64,000 nucleotides of DNA from Promerops cafer (Eukaryota; Chordata; Aves; Passeriformes; Nectariniidae), in the NCBI GenBank assembly GCA_013398275.1, contig VZSE01015292.1, forward strand, positions 1,012,584 to 1,076,583, given 5' to 3'. Below are positions 12,244-26,396 of the stretch, in pieces. Each line of letters opens with the position of its first letter. Positions within the stretch are counted from its first letter, which is position 1. A program made the translations under genes and the position numbers. The notes under the pieces are model-generated. The model ran no database searches. It saw only the letters and a list, made by a program, of their open reading frames with translations, and was not told the DNA's origin.

Positions 12244-15200
12244 TTAAAATATTATACTCAACAATATCTAGTTCTGTTGGGTTTTGTTCAGTAGTTTTGC
12301 AATAAGAAGTTCTAAAAATTATCTTTAAAAATTGCTGCACAGAGAACAAGAAAACCTTCACACATAAGCAAATAGTGAAGGATTATCTTCACTTAAAATA
12401 CAATGCAGATTATAGCGTAATGTATACAAGATTTTAATGTTCAATACAATCAAGCATTCTGCTGTGCTCACTGAATATGCCCTGGCAAAACAATGCAAAA
12501 GTTAGTCAAATATTCCAGGCAGATTTTGGATGGTTTTGTGTATGTGTAGCATAAATTAGAATGAGGGGGATTTTTTTGTTAGAGGCAGTAAAAAGGAGGA
12601 TTAATTTGGAAATATATTGGTGAACATTTCTATCAAGAATATAGCAAATACAGTGCAATGTTGAGCAGATAATCTAGAGAACCTCTTGGGTTTTGACGTT
12701 TTTGGAAAGACTCTGGGTTTTCTTTTCAGGACCTCTGACAGAAGTTTTGTATTATTGATAGTACTTTTCAACCACCCTTCTACTTGATCCAGAGCAATCA
12801 GTGCACAGCTACCAGCTGATATTTTTATCCTTTTTGATGTAAATTGTGTAAATCTCTACTCGTGGAAAGTTTCATCAGAACAGCTTTTCAGCCCAGAAAT
12901 TGATGTGTTCCTCTCCTTAGGATTAATCCCATTTCCCAGCACACGGTGAGGCAGCAAAGCTCCCTGCCATAAAATACAGAACTGATGGCTCTGAGGTCCG
13001 GGTGGTGTCTGAGGGGACTCATTCCTGCAGGACCATGGGCAGAGCAGAGAATTTCCTGGGTGAACAGGGAATAAAAACCCCTCAGAGCCCCTGCTGGAAC
13101 ATTCCCATGCAGTGTTATTAATTTTTATTAATTTTCATGGGAATGTGTTACCTCGATCTAAGGTCAGATATTTAGAAACAAAGCCAAGCACTTGTCAATA
13201 GTTTTACCCATTTCTCCTGAATCAAAACCATTTCTCTACTTTGCTCAATTTTCCACCTGCACATTTTCCCCTTAAGTTATAAGAAAAACATTTTCCCTGT
13301 TCTACTTGGAAATTTACAATCACATGGTCTCTTACAGTTCACTTTGTTCAATATTTCATGTTTTGCAGCTTCTCAGGTCTGAGATAGGTGCTCTTCCCCA
13401 CAGTGTGGTACCAGGCAGCACTAAGCAGAAGCCACTCTTGATGCTGGTAGGCAAAAAATATAGATATTCTCCCTTTTCATCCTTATAGAGTGATCAATTG
13501 TGATGAAAACAAAAACTAAAGGAATGCATTCCCACTCTACATGTTGCACTGCAGGAGAATTTAAGATTTATCCAAGTTAAAGACAGTCAGAAAATTTGCT
13601 TCATATCTTCCTAACCTAAATAAAATGGATTCTTTCCAGATTAATAACTTCCAATCTTCTAGAGCTGATTGCTTCTTCTCTATTCATTTATTAAATAAAA
13701 GAAATCAAAACCAAACCCAAAGATCTGACTTCACTCCAGCTCCCTGCCAGCTCTCAGGTGTACCACACTCCTTCCTCTTGGCAGGTCCACACCTTCCACA
13801 GGATCGTTCCTGGAACGAGCCCAGCTCAGTGCAGGCTCAGTGGGAGCTCCTGGATGGGTTTGCTGAGCACTGAAATTCATACAAGCCTGGTTTCTGTGTC
13901 CCCAGCTTCTCACACCATGCCCTCCGTGGATGTTTAGAGAATCACATTAAAGGTCACTGGAAAAACCAGGTGCAAACGTATCTCCAAGTCTGAGTGGTTC
14001 TGTAGATTCCTGTAAGAACTTGTCTAAGATTATTCACCACTTTAAGCACAGTTGCTGAGGTTAATTAGATTTATGACCCGTAAAAATTTTAAGTGTCTCT
14101 GATGACTGACTTTCCAACTGATAATTTTGTGTGAGAAACAGAAAAAGAATAACAAATAGACTATGAATAAGTAAACTCTTGATATTCATTCACATGAGGA
14201 CAGAGAGTATGTTTCTGACATTTAATTAAATATCCAAACGTCCAGAAGATCTATAATAAACCACTTTGCAAGACATCTAAATGTCAGAGAAAAACACATT
14301 TTACATTACTTTTTTTTACCACTGAAGCTGGGACGAAGACACAACATCTTTTTTAAAAGACATGGAAACAACAAGTACATATTTTATCTTGAAAGTACTT
14401 TTTCAAAGGCTTCTGAGCAGCTAGTTTTTTGCAGTATGATGAGTGGAATTATTTTAATTTATCACACAGCAGTTTGAAACATTAGTTTTACAGATATGCC
14501 ATGATGCTCTAGTATAGTTCAAGTCCTGAGACTCGCATTACTCAATGCATGGCAAAACACAGGAAACATTAAATTGAATTTTTTCCCTAAGTACACCTGA
14601 CACCAGGATCTGAAGATCTTTTCCTATATTTAAATGCTGCAGAAAAACTAACCCGCTCCCATTATGCACCTTACTTCTTCCTTCTTTTTTGTCAAAATCT
14701 TGACAGCATCCTCTGACCTGCTCAAGGGCTGTGCAAAGTACTTCACCCTTCTAAAGCACCCTGAGGCTGAGGTTTGATTACTGAAGTTGCAGTGAGTGTG
14801 GCAGGGTCCTACAGGGGCCTCTCACATCCTGGGAAACGAGGGAAAGCTGCAGCTCCTTCCCTGCATTCATGGACTCAGCTGCGTGCAGGCCATTGTCACA
14901 AAGGTGCCATGCCAAGAGAAGTGTTGCCAGATTTGCTTTAACCTTTCCCTCTGCTTTTATTTTTTTAAAGATAAAATGCAAGGAGCAGTTTGTGCAAAAG
15001 CTGCTGGAATTATGGTCAGAAGGAGATCCTTTTGCTGGTCTGTTTTTAGGGGGCCGTAGCAATGCTTTTGAAATGCTGGAAGTTTTCCCTTTCTTGCACC
15101 AGGAAAATCATTGTGTCGTGGCTGTGGCTTAACTGAATGAGCTGCAGGGAGGCCAGAACAGCAGCTGTAGGAGAAATAAATGTGCCATTATTCCCAGAAC

Positions 15201-15552
15201 AAGCTGCAAGGGAAGAGGCCATGAAGAATCAGACAGGTATTAATGGGCTGGGCTTAGGCTGTCAGCTGCTTCTCTGGAGTGCTCCTTTCTGAGCAAGCTC
15301 CTTCCATCCTCTCATGAGCTGTCAAACCTAGAACCAAACTCATGAAAATTACCTGTGTCCCACTCAACTCCAGCACAGATAACCAGCATTCCCACGGCTT
15401 TAAAGTGACCTTCTGGCCACCTTTAGGTGGCACTGGCACTACAGTGGAACTGTTGATAAGTCCCTCCCCAAAGTCTCCTGTAAAGCAGCAGGTCCTGACA
15501 GCTCAGACCGGGTCCCTGGTCCTGGGGTCAGATCCCCACTGCCCTGCCGTGA

Positions 15553-15566
15553 CACCGTGCACGGTG
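15553..15566. repeat. 14-bp CpG-containing palindrome
   Basis: CACCGTGCACGGTG is a perfect palindrome with two CpGs, inside a locally GC-rich patch (about 15480-15640). Function is unknown. Confidence 0.85.
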
Positions 15567-18500
15567 ACATCCCGCAGTGCCTTTGGCCACCCTGTCCAAG
15601 AGCAGCAAATGTCGCTGCCTTTGCAGCCCAGGCCAGCTGTTTTCACTCAGCACCGAGTGTCTGCAGTTACCTGGAGTGTAAATGGGCAGGTAATGAATTC
15701 ACCCTCACAGAGCTTTGTTAGAAATCTATTAAACAAAGAATTGCTGCTATAAACAAACAAACCTGGGTCACAGCTTCAGCTCTTTGACCTCTTCAGTGGA
15801 TTTGCTGGTTTTATCAGGAGAGCTTCTTTACATTTTTCCTAATTTGCCACCAATATTTTAAAAGTTGTTTTCAAAAAAAAGAAAGAAAAAAGAAGGATAA
15901 GATTTGGCACTGATAATTTTAAGTCTGTTCAGAATACAGGAGGAAGGTTAATTAGCTTTTCTGACCTGAAGAGTCTAGGAAAGTATCCCTGGTGACTCAC
16001 TAATTGCTGCTCAATGCATAATAGTGTCTGTGAAGCGAAGTGCATGAAGGCAGACACTGATAATAATGTTACTTTGATTTAAAATTCTCTACCTGCAAGG
16101 ACATAATGCTGTTTCACTACAGCATGCACTCCACTGATAGATCTAAATATTCCCCGACTATTCATTTATTTTATTGGCAATTCTGGTCACTAATCTTGAT
16201 TTCAATTTATACCGGGAACAACTGTGTTTCTCAGATTGAAAGTAAAATGCTATTTAGGGTATCATTAGAACGTATTCTGGAACTGTTTTCTCATGTGGTA
16301 AACAATTCTATTAAGACAGTTATATGTGCTGGAGCTGACTTATTTATTTCATTATGAGGATGTGTCACACAAAGAATACATCATTTTTATAGATAATAAA
16401 CAAAGAATTAATCCCTGTTAGGAAAAACATTCCTCAACTGTGAGAAACAGAGACATCATGTTACCTTTTAAAATTGTGTGAGACAAATAAAGAATAAGGA
16501 ATTTTTGGGAAACCTATGGAATCAAATTCACAGAGTATCAGAAAGATGTTCAGTGTATATGTCCTTCTTTTGATAGCTATCAATTGACACACAATGATAA
16601 GGACTTAATAGGCAGAATAGGTGTGTACTATTAATTCAGTTAATCAGTAGCTCTCAGGTCTGTGTTTTAAAAGTCCACCAGAGAACAAAATGCAAAATTT
16701 GGTCTTCTTAGGTCTTGTAGTGTTGGCTTCTTGACACCCTTTTGTTAAGAACTAATTTTTAAAGTTTGTTTAGTAACTGCAAACATATTTTTCATGTAAG
16801 ATTTCTCTCTGCTAATGGTGTAACCTTCTTTAAATGGGTATTCTACAGATCCTCACTGGATCAGTCATAAAACACTTTTTCAGCAGTCTGTCCTCCCATG
16901 ATAGATTCCTGCAGGGACATGATCATCCAAGTCTCATTTGCATTAAGCCCATTACTCCCAGTTTCCAGGACAGTGTTGGAAAAGCAGGAGTGTCATTCAC
17001 AGCTTTGACTGCAGAAATCTGCTACATCAACAAGCAGCATTCAGCCAGTCACAAGCCATTGAAAACCTTCTAATACATAACCAATTTTTTCCTTCTCAGA
17101 GCTTATAGCACAGTTTAAGGGGGTTTTTTATAGTCCTCCTGATGCATCTGTCAGTTTATTCACCACGTTCCTTCCTTGCATCTCTTCTGTCCTGAGCCAG
17201 GTGATGAAGTTGAGGCAGACCTGTACTTCAGGAGGATGCTGACCTCTCCACAGAGGCTGGCAGCAGGGACAGGGCCTGCAGATGAAGCAGGAGAGAGGCA
17301 GTGTCAGTGTTCAGACATTTCCCCTGCTAAGGCTGGCACCTTCTTCTCTTGTTCTACTTGGAGCTGTAAGATACTAAAGAGCTGGGAGGATGGATGTGCC
17401 CACTGTGGGGTTGTTGGAGCAGCTCACCATGGCTCAGGCAGGGAGACACTACAGGGTTTAGCTTCCTCAGAAGCTCCATCTCTGTCCCACAAGGAAATAC
17501 CCACTCTGGGAAGCTTTCTGCTCTGCCTGGGCAGGCTGTGAGCCCTCTGCTGCATGGACACACGTGGACATCCCGTCCCTAATGCTCCTGTTCTGCAAGG
17601 AGCAGCATCCACTGTGTGCAAGGGAATGGGACACTCCTGTAGGGTGGGAGAACAGGGGAGCAAACAGCAGGTCAGGGCCCCTTTCCTTTCTGCTCTCTGT
17701 GTGTCTGTACCTTGATTCCAGACACAGCCCCTGATGCTGTCTGTCAGCTCCTGACAGCAACAGGAGCAACACAGGTTTTCTTCTGTGCTTTGGCAGACTT
17801 AACCTGCACTCCCACTGCCTTTGCCTGAGCAATCTGCAGGTTGATATTTACTAAATCAGCATTATGGAACCCATATCTTTGTCCTACCCTCCTCTTTTCC
17901 CTGTCATTTCTACTTCAGCTCAGATATCCAGCAGCTTGACAGATAAGACATTGCCAAATCACAAAAACCTTACATATATCTTGAATTTCCTGACTTAGAT
18001 TATTAAGCTGCAATCTGTTGTACAGAATCACACAATAGATGTGTTAGAATGTAACCTGACATAATAAGTTACTCTCATGGTAAAAGACAGAAGACATGCA
18101 AAAAGTGACTGTTTTTCTTATCAGTGGAGCAGCTTCAAAGCAAACAGGAGATCAAGTCAGTTAAATCCAACACATGTTTAAATTAACAAAAATTATAGCA
18201 GATGTCTACTAATGTATGGGACATTATGTCCAGGCTTTTTCCAAAAAGTATTCTTATATCTGTAATATAACCCTTTCTTCATTGCATAATCTTGCTGCTC
18301 ATTGAATGTGAATTCCTTTCATTGCCTAAAATGAAATCCTGACTTCTTTTCCAGGACAAGTTTTCTTACCCCTATTCACCTCCAAAATACTGTGCATGAT
18401 TTGGCACAGCACGACTCTCCTGCCCCTCTGTCTAGGACCTTTACACACACCAGTGAAAGGGCCAAAAAGGAAGAAAATAAGAAAACTGCTCACTGCTGGG

Positions 18501-20739
18501 GCACTCTGGGCAGGAGCTGAAAGCAAACAGTCTCTTTTCTCTGTATCATTTTGGACACAGATACTTTATCTACACCCTGTATTTCACTACAGCTTAAATA
18601 GTTCACTAACTGTAACAATTGAACCAAGACTCAAGTCACCAGGAAGAAAGGCAGTGGGGTTTGTGAGATAAATTCCTCTCAGCTTTTCAGAGGAGAAGTG
18701 TTCTGCTGCTTTGCTGCTGCCGATTTGCCCAGTGCCATTATGGAAATGCACAGTAAAGAGCTTACAATAATATTGGCCTGAGACTGCCAGCAGTCTCTGT
18801 GTTGAAAGGATCCTGTCCTGTCCTGGGAATGTGCTGTACTGATCCATGGAGATGGAAGGATGAGGCAGAGCCAGGAGTGCTCCAGCACAGCTTAGGCTCC
18901 CGGGGTTCTGCATCACCCACGTTGTGCACGGCCCAGCAGCTGCAGCCAAAGCCAGGGGTCAGGTGGAGAAAGAACAGGGCAAGCTGCTCTTCCCCACCCC
19001 TTCCCGTGGTGGGGTTTTGAGACACACATCATATCTTCTCTCCCAGTCCTGCTCTGAGTGTCCTCATGTGTGTGCCCCGACCTTGGGGTCCCTTGAGTGG
19101 ACAGATTATGAATGCCAAACACCTGGCACAGCTGAGGCTTTTGCTGTGAGCCTCAACAGGAGTGAATCAAGCCCAGCCCTCTGCAGCTGGGCCAGGAGGA
19201 GGTCAGAGCTGCCTCCTCACAGGGACCTTGTGGATTCACTGCAGGCCACACTTTGAGAGCTGCTCCAGCCCCACAGGAGCTCTGCCCAGGCTCCACAGAC
19301 ATCCAGCAGTGCAGGTAACCCAGCAGCTCTGGACAACAAACATTCTAAAAATCACTTCATTGTCCACTCCAGTGTGTGAGAAGGGTGGGGGTTAAAATTG
19401 CAGGCAGGATACTCAAAGGAATGCTGGACTTGCCTAAAAGAAATTGCTAATTTTTATCTGTAGTTTATGTGAAATTTAATTTGTTCTCAATCCAACGTGG
19501 TTTGTTCTAAATCTGTAAAGCTGGAGCTTTCAGAACTATTCCTTGTCAAGGGTACCTGTGGGAGGTAATTTAGTTCTCTCAGGTTCACTGGGTGGGGACT
19601 TTTGCCAAAATTGTTTAGTTTTTCCAGCTAGAGCCTGTGGGTAACTGAACCTGATAGCACCTGGCACAAGGGCTCCACCAGGTATCTCATCCATGGTGGA
19701 GAGGCATTTTTATGTCACCTCTCATCACAATGGCTGAGTAATGAGCACACATATCTTCTTTGGGGTTTCTTTTTTGTCTCCTATCTTCCCAAAACACTAC
19801 CATAATCCCGAGGTAACAACACGGCAGAGGCAAAAGATATGCACTAAAATGAGGTTCTTATCTGCAGTTTTATTATCCCATGCAATATTCTTGCAGAAAA
19901 TTACTTTCTGAAATGTGCTAAGCTGCTCTTTGGCTCTCCAGGGCTCTATTCAGAATTTTCTATAAGTGATTTTTGTTTAATTTGTAGCAATAGAGGGATA
20001 GATATCTTTCACCCTGGCTGTTATCAACTTAATTGTAGCTATAGGAAAAGTAAAGGCTAGCTGACTTTTTATTACTGAAAGTAAAAAAAATGGGGCACTG
20101 TTTGCTTTTCTGTTTCTGTAGAGTACAGTGGCTAAACTCATACCTAAATTAATGTAACTTTGTCCCAAATAAATATTTCATTTTAGTATGAATTGATTTT
20201 TGTCTAGAGAAGACTGTGTCACCTGTAGTCCTTGTTCTTAATTGCTAAGTTGCTGCGGGTAAACCTTTAGCAGGAGGTGAATGAAGGATCTTGGTGGCTA
20301 TGGAGGCTGCATTTTGCTGGTTTGCTGCTTTTTTAACAAAAAATTATAGGGACAGAAAGTGTTCCAGCCCACTCTGTGCTTCTGATGTAGGGACAGCCTG
20401 TTCTGCTGTGGAGAAATGCAGGTTTTGCCCTTGTCTGCTGCATCCTCAAACCTTTGCTTACAGAGAGGAAAAAAGAAATGTTTGTACGCTCCCATATGTG
20501 TTTTGATGGAAAGCCCAACTGATTTCATACATTGATACAGCACTTCAGCAGCTTTTACTTTAATAAAGCCTCACCTGGGGCAATGTGTTTAACTTGGCCA
20601 CATCGCTTCAAAAGGTAGACAGGCCAGAGAGGAGCAAGAAAAACGAGAAGTGTACAGGAAAAACTGAAAGGTTTAGTCTAAAAAGTGAAGTTTTAACCTT
20701 AACATGATGTAAACAGCAGATAAGTAAATTGTTTTGCAA

Positions 20740-20880
20740 AGGCATGTCGGAAATGGCAAGAAATAATGGGTTTAAATTGTAGCAAAGAACAGACATTAGG
20801 AAGAACTTTTTCAGTGGTGACAGCAGATAAGCAGTGGCCTCAGCAGGGAGGTTACAAATTCTGTCTCTGGCTGTTATTTT
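20740..20880 (+). mobile_element. CR1 LINE 3'-region relic
   Basis: The order of motifs follows the CR1 3' region: a purine-rich 'aagaaataatgggtttaaat' segment, 'agacattaggaagaac', 'tttttcagtggtgac', 'aagcagtggcc' and 'cagcagggaggtt'. Sequence identity to the family pattern is partial and fades after about 20880, so this is an old, 5'-truncated copy that has also lost its 3' terminus. A 183-codon + frame starting at 20766 begins inside this relic and is best explained as chance readthrough rather than a gene. Identification is from memory of the family. Confidence 0.75.
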
Positions 20881-23803
20881 TCAGAAATGCACTGTACAAG
20901 TGTCTCTTGGAAATGCTGTGTGTGCCTTCCCTTGCCTGTGAGAAAGGACAATGTCTGTTCGTGTTTTGCAGTTACTTCACGTCCCATTTTCTTGTCATTT
21001 TTCTCCACCCTAATAAAAGGGAAAGCAGGCACAGAGAAGTTTGTTCTCTGACTGGCAGGCTGAGAAAGTCTCCTGTTCTGACCTCTTGTGAACAGAGGTG
21101 CTTTCCACACCTGGGAAAGGAAGACCCCAAAAGCAAACCCTGCTGCCTGATGAGATTCTCCATTTCTCCCTTTAGCAGTATGTGCAGGATCTATCAGTGT
21201 CAAAAATGTGAATTCCACTGTTTCAGAATGGTTCTGCAGAGGAATGGGAGGATGCCTCACCTTTGCCCTCTGCCTTATGTCTGTGGCAGTTTTGGGCAGC
21301 ATCTTGCAAGGCTTTAGTCTCATTTCCTGTGTGGGAAGTTGTTTTTCCTTTCCCCCCGTATTGCATCTTCAAGGATAGATTCTCTGTCACATATAAAGAA
21401 GTAAAATCTTCCTGGCTTTTGGAAATTCTCTGCAATATTTCAAACTAAAATGCTTTTACACAAAGATACTGGCATGCCTCTTTTTCATCAACCCCAAAAA
21501 AGTACATACTGATACTTCTTGGGTGGATCTTAAAACAAACCTCACTTGTAGCTCTGAAAATGTTCCCTTACATCCAATGAAAAGCTAAAAATACCTATGA
21601 ATAAGTTAACACCTGAAAATGTAGGTTTCTGCACATGGCTTACATAAACCATAAAAGCAAAATTTTAACTATGTTTGAATTTCATGCATAAATCTCCTTG
21701 AGAAAAAGTTCCATCCCAGTGACAGTGAGTTTTAAGCTAAAGTAAACATTTTCTCTCTGCAAATGGCATATAAAAACTCCAATTCAAAATTACTAGACCA
21801 ATATACACAGCTTTTTTTTTTTTTATTTTTACTCACAGTTAATCTCTTAATTCTCAAGTAGGCCACAGCCAGAAGCTTTTTTGGCAAACAAATTATTATT
21901 TTCTTTGTTTACTTTCATTGTAATTACTTTCAATAAAGCAGCCTAATAGTGGTTGTCATAAATGATATTTTTTCCCTCAGGTTTCTTAGTTATTCTCTGA
22001 TTGATGATATCCAGGGTAAAAAATGAGTAAAATCATAGCATTCTAAAAATTTATTAAAATAAAAAGCAAAGGAAAACAAAAAATAAAACCCTCAAACCCC
22101 AGAATGTAGTCCACTGTAAACAAATAGGTGGTTTTGTTAATATTTCTAGAATTGTTTTACCAAAATCTAACATAAACCAAAACATGTTTCGATATTCTCT
22201 GCTTTTCCTCCATGGTAATTCATCAGAATCTATTAATATATATCAGCTTTTATACTCTTAAGGCTCCACACTGTGACAAATCTTACTCCTTTTTGGCTCC
22301 CTGAAGGAGCCATTATATTGTCCTCCGCAAAAGAGCCTTTTATAAACATCTCCACAGGGCAGATTGGCACAAAATGCCCTGATGGCTGCTTGGAAGGTTC
22401 TGGAGGATGTCCTGGGGCTGAACCATTGAATGGCTCATTTATGCTCTGAACCCTTCATAAAACTTGCTGTGCCAAGGGTCTGGGCAGTGGCATTTCCAGG
22501 GGACGCTGGGGCAGGCTGAGCCAGGATGTCCTTTGGGACACTAAAGAGTTTCTTTGGAAATTTCAGTGTCCTGGCCATCAGCAGAAGTGGAATGGGAGGG
22601 AAAAGGTGCCAGGAGGAACTCCTGCATCCTTCATTGGTCTTAGCTGGGCAATAATAATGAGAGAGAAACCAGCAGATGCTTCTCTGAATTCCTGACGTTC
22701 CTTTCTTAGTCCTCTGTGCAAGGGCAGCCCAAGTGGAGACCTGCTGGATCCCTTGGGTGGAACATCTCCCTCCTGTGGACCTTCTGTGGCCTCCTCCAAC
22801 CCAGCACGTTCCAGCACAGTTACGAGACTGCTCTGATTTGTTCCAGCCCACGTGTTGGCAGGAAAGTGATGTGAAATTCATAAAAGCGATCAAGCACCAG
22901 GAAATCATAAAACTGTTCCCTATTTTCATAGTTCTTCAGCCCAGAAAAACTTTAATATTAACACCTGTCAAAAATGTTGTTGCAGATTTGAATTCTTGAT
23001 GGCTTCTCTGAAGGCTGGGCATTGTTTGCAGGAAGTCTGAGAATGATCTTCTCCAGCCTGAACCATAAGGAGAAATACATGTAGGGCTCAAATGGCAAAA
23101 GGAATTTTAAAAACCCTTACAAACTTCACTAGTATGAGATCTGTTCTTCATCTCAATTATTTCCTTCCATTAATTCCTCAACTTTTTGGATAGGTTTATT
23201 AAAAAATCCAAGGCTCATCTAAGCGAATTTGATTTGGTGTCTAAGCCACTCCAAAATCACATCTTAATTTGATTCTGTTGATTTAATATCTGACCTCGCT
23301 AAAGCAGACAGCAGAGCACATCACTTTTGGCATGCTGAAAATATAATTATTTGCCTGCTAACATTATTTCTCTGCAAAGAAAAGGCGATGGATCAAATAG
23401 TGAAGTTTTAGAGACTGTAACAGGTGAACTTGGAAACCACCACACCTCACATGATACTTTTGGGAAGAAAACATCAAAATCTTCCAAGTAAAGTCACATT
23501 TTCCTGAAAACTCCTATCTCCTGGCAGTCTTACAGTCATTTCTGGAGTAAATGCTCTGCACACAGAGAGCCCTGACTGTGGACTGAATCTCTGAACAGTC
23601 ATTGAAAGCTTTTGTCTCTGTTTACAGCTCTTGGATGATCCTATTTTTGTCTTCAGTGGTTTTGGTTTTCAGAACTGTTTCTACAGAGAATCAAGGGCTG
23701 AGTTTCAGACTGAGCTTCCATTTTCAGCTTTCTGTAGGACTTCATTCCAAGCCCTGATGAGACTCATAAATGATTACATACTACACGTGTTTTTATCTCA
23801 TAT

Positions 23804-23824
23804 GATTCATATTACATATGAATC
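23804..23824. repeat. Inverted repeat, 9-bp arms, 3-nt loop
   Basis: GATTCATAT and ATATGAATC are perfect reverse complements separated by TAC. The hairpin is too short for a microRNA precursor. Confidence 0.85.
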
Positions 23825-24361
23825 TAAACAAAAATAAGTGGAAAAGTAAGAGGAATGAAATGATACTGCTGTCTACAGCTGCCTGGTGGGGAGGTAGAAG
23901 GAGGTGCAGCCAGATTCTTTAAGTTATCTGTGAGTTCTGGTGAATGATATGATCAGTCTAATGCTCCTGGCTGAAAATATCTTAGCAGATAACATCTCCT
24001 CACTGAACACCATGGAAACTTTGCATCCACAGCAGAAGTTCACCACCTAAAGTTATCCCAGTCACAACATAAGCAGTTGTGTGAATTCTCTCCAGCTCTA
24101 TATAGAATGTGAAAACACAGCTTTGCACTGTTTCTTCCAGAAAGAAACGGATGTATAAATCTTGAAAAAGTGAAATATGGCTTTAAAAATATTCCTTGAC
24201 CTAGTCCTCCATCACTAAATTAAATTTCAGTGACTTGCTAGGAAAACATGTTTTTATGTGCTCCCATAAATTATGCATTTCAATGCTGTATGTATCTTTT
24301 ATTTTTTATTATAGGGAAAGCAAAAAAAAAAAAATTCAATATACAGACAGCTCCTAAAAGT

Positions 24362-24395
24362 GTCTTCCAGACACCTAAGTCTTCCAGACACTAAA
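24362..24395. repeat. Tandem duplication, 17-bp unit x2
   Basis: GTCTTCCAGACACCTAA is followed at once by GTCTTCCAGACACTAAA. It looks like a local slippage duplication and may be polymorphic. Confidence 0.85.
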
Positions 24396-26360
24396 GCTGC
24401 ATCAGGTGTGAAAGTGGAATCTTATTGTGAATTCATAGGTTAAATCTTGTTTAAATTGCTCCTTTACAATGGGTGTGAGCACATATTAAGAGTATTGACA
24501 AAACACTGATATATCATAACATTTGTTTCTTGCAGCAACAAAGTATTAAAAGACAAGGAATCATCTCTGACTTGTGTGGTTCTTCGCATAGTTACTTGCT
24601 ATAACTTTGAAAAATCTACTGGTTTTCAATATGATTTTGTCATGGTCTTTAGCTGCAAGTTTCATACCAAAAAATACCATTATTACAAGACATTCCAGTC
24701 CCTTGAACTTACTCATAACAGTCTCAATGGGTCAAAATTAGGTAATTAGCTCATTTTGTGTAACTCATATTTTTAAAACTGGTTTTCAACCTTGCTGGTT
24801 TTCACTGCAGGGGCTGTGAAATTGAATACAGATGAACATAAATCATCCCCCCAGCTCCACACAGCAATTCCTCCCAGCTCAGCCAGCAGGAGCTCCGAAA
24901 TTTGGGTGCCCAGCTTGGTCCTGCACGGATGCAGAAACATCCAGCACCAGGTAGGTCTGTCTGGAACTGCCTGTCCCAAGGAAAGGTGAAGTCACTGCCT
25001 GGAGGGAGGGAGGTGTGTGAAGGGGCTTCCTTTAATTCAGGAACCTCACAGTATCAGAAGGCAGAGGTTCACACAACATCCTGAAATATTTCATCTCATG
25101 TCTGCAAGTGCAGTGGTGGGGTGAGAAGCAGGAGGTGAGCCTCAAAGTGGCAGATGAAAGAACTGGGCAGCACATTTGAGAGGAATGGCCTGGTAACTAC
25201 ACTGCTGTTGTGGCTAGAAAATAGGCTGAGATCTTGTTGCTTATTAGGTTTTTAAAACTTTGTTGGACAGTTTCTGATGGACTCGTATGAAAGTGCAGCC
25301 TTTTATCCTTTCCAGCCTCACAACGTTTTTTGTGCATAGCAGAACTGTGGGAACAGAAATGTACATCAAATACAGCTCGAGTGAAATGCATTTTTGGTAC
25401 TCACACATCTGTAAACTTGTTAAAATTTTTAATGGTGGCACTCACAGAAGTGGTGGTTTGGGAATTAAATGTGGGAGCAAAGGAGACGAAGTATTGATAG
25501 CTCAGCTCAGTTTTCTGCATGCAGTGATTTGTTCTAGAAAGCCACGTTCCCGTGACAGGTTGTATGGCTCAGTACCTTTTGGTAGCAAAACTATTAAACT
25601 TTGCTTTTTTTCCTTGTTGTTCTGTGGTTAAACAAATTATAGTTAAACTATTAATTATGGTAGCTATTTAAATGTGACAAATTAAGTTGACTCTGTGGCA
25701 AAGTCACTCAGTACCCTTGAGAAGCCCAGCCTTGATTTCAAGATATTGCTCTGAAAATGGAATGTTTAACAACAAGCTCCATCCCCTGCTTAAAGTGTGA
25801 ATAACAAAATCAGTGCTTCACACAGCACAGGGCCTGCACATCACCTCTGCCTCCTCTCTGCTCTTCTCACCTTCCCTGTTCTGCATCTTGATGAAGGTTT
25901 TATAAACCTTTCACACTAATGTCTTACAGCTATTTTAAAGGCACAACCATGAGTTCTAATCTCAAAGGTTAGCTGAGAAGGTGATAGCCACATGAAAATT
26001 ACTGTTAATTAGAACAAAAATATAATTTCCACATGTGGACAACACCAGATTTTCCTCTGCTTTCTTTACATTCTGACAATGTTGACAGATGTCTTCTGTG
26101 TTGAAAGCAAAATTGGAAAAAATGGCAAAATGTAATATTATCAAAGAAACTTTAAAAAATTAGATTTATCTTCATATTCTTCTAATTAGTTTTTTTAAAT
26201 AGTCCTTTAATTTCGGCCTCATTTAAAGTTCAATAAAGCTGTTGAAGTAATTTGATTTTCAGCTGAAGACAGATAGAAGGCTCATACTTGGACCATATAT
26301 CATTCACTAATTGCTATTTTAGAGAAAATGCTGATTATATGGAATTATCTTATATACTAA

Positions 26361-26396
26361 AGTATATAAAAGGGAAAAAGTATATAAGAGGGAAAA
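26361..26396. repeat. Tandem duplication, 18-bp unit x2
   Basis: AGTATATAAAAGGGAAAA is followed directly by a copy with one A-to-G change. The unit carries TATATAA, which resembles a TATA box, but no transcription start or gene is evident nearby. Confidence 0.85.

Larger units (their letters stand above)
11376..20739. other. Non-coding stretch, no gene recognised
   Basis: About 9.4 kb with only an A18 tract (12226-12243), a GC-containing palindrome (15553-15566) and clusters of mutually overlapping open frames in the richer-GC parts at 17.2-17.8 and 18.6-19.4 kb. These frames are open on both strands at once and show no protein signature. No RNA gene or clear transposon was recognised. Confidence 0.65.

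Noticed and set aside
17176..17832. Cluster of overlapping frames in GC-richer DNA
   Set aside because: Frames are open on both strands together because of lower stop frequency in GC-rich sequence; no domain.
18021..18050. CR1-like end (AGAATCACACAATAGATG), - strand
   Set aside because: Only a short resemblance to the CR1 terminal units; the sequence beyond does not follow the family.
20766..21317. 183-codon open frame, + strand
   Set aside because: Starts inside a CR1 relic with a non-ATG (TTG) start, and a 149-codon frame is open on the opposite strand over the same bases.
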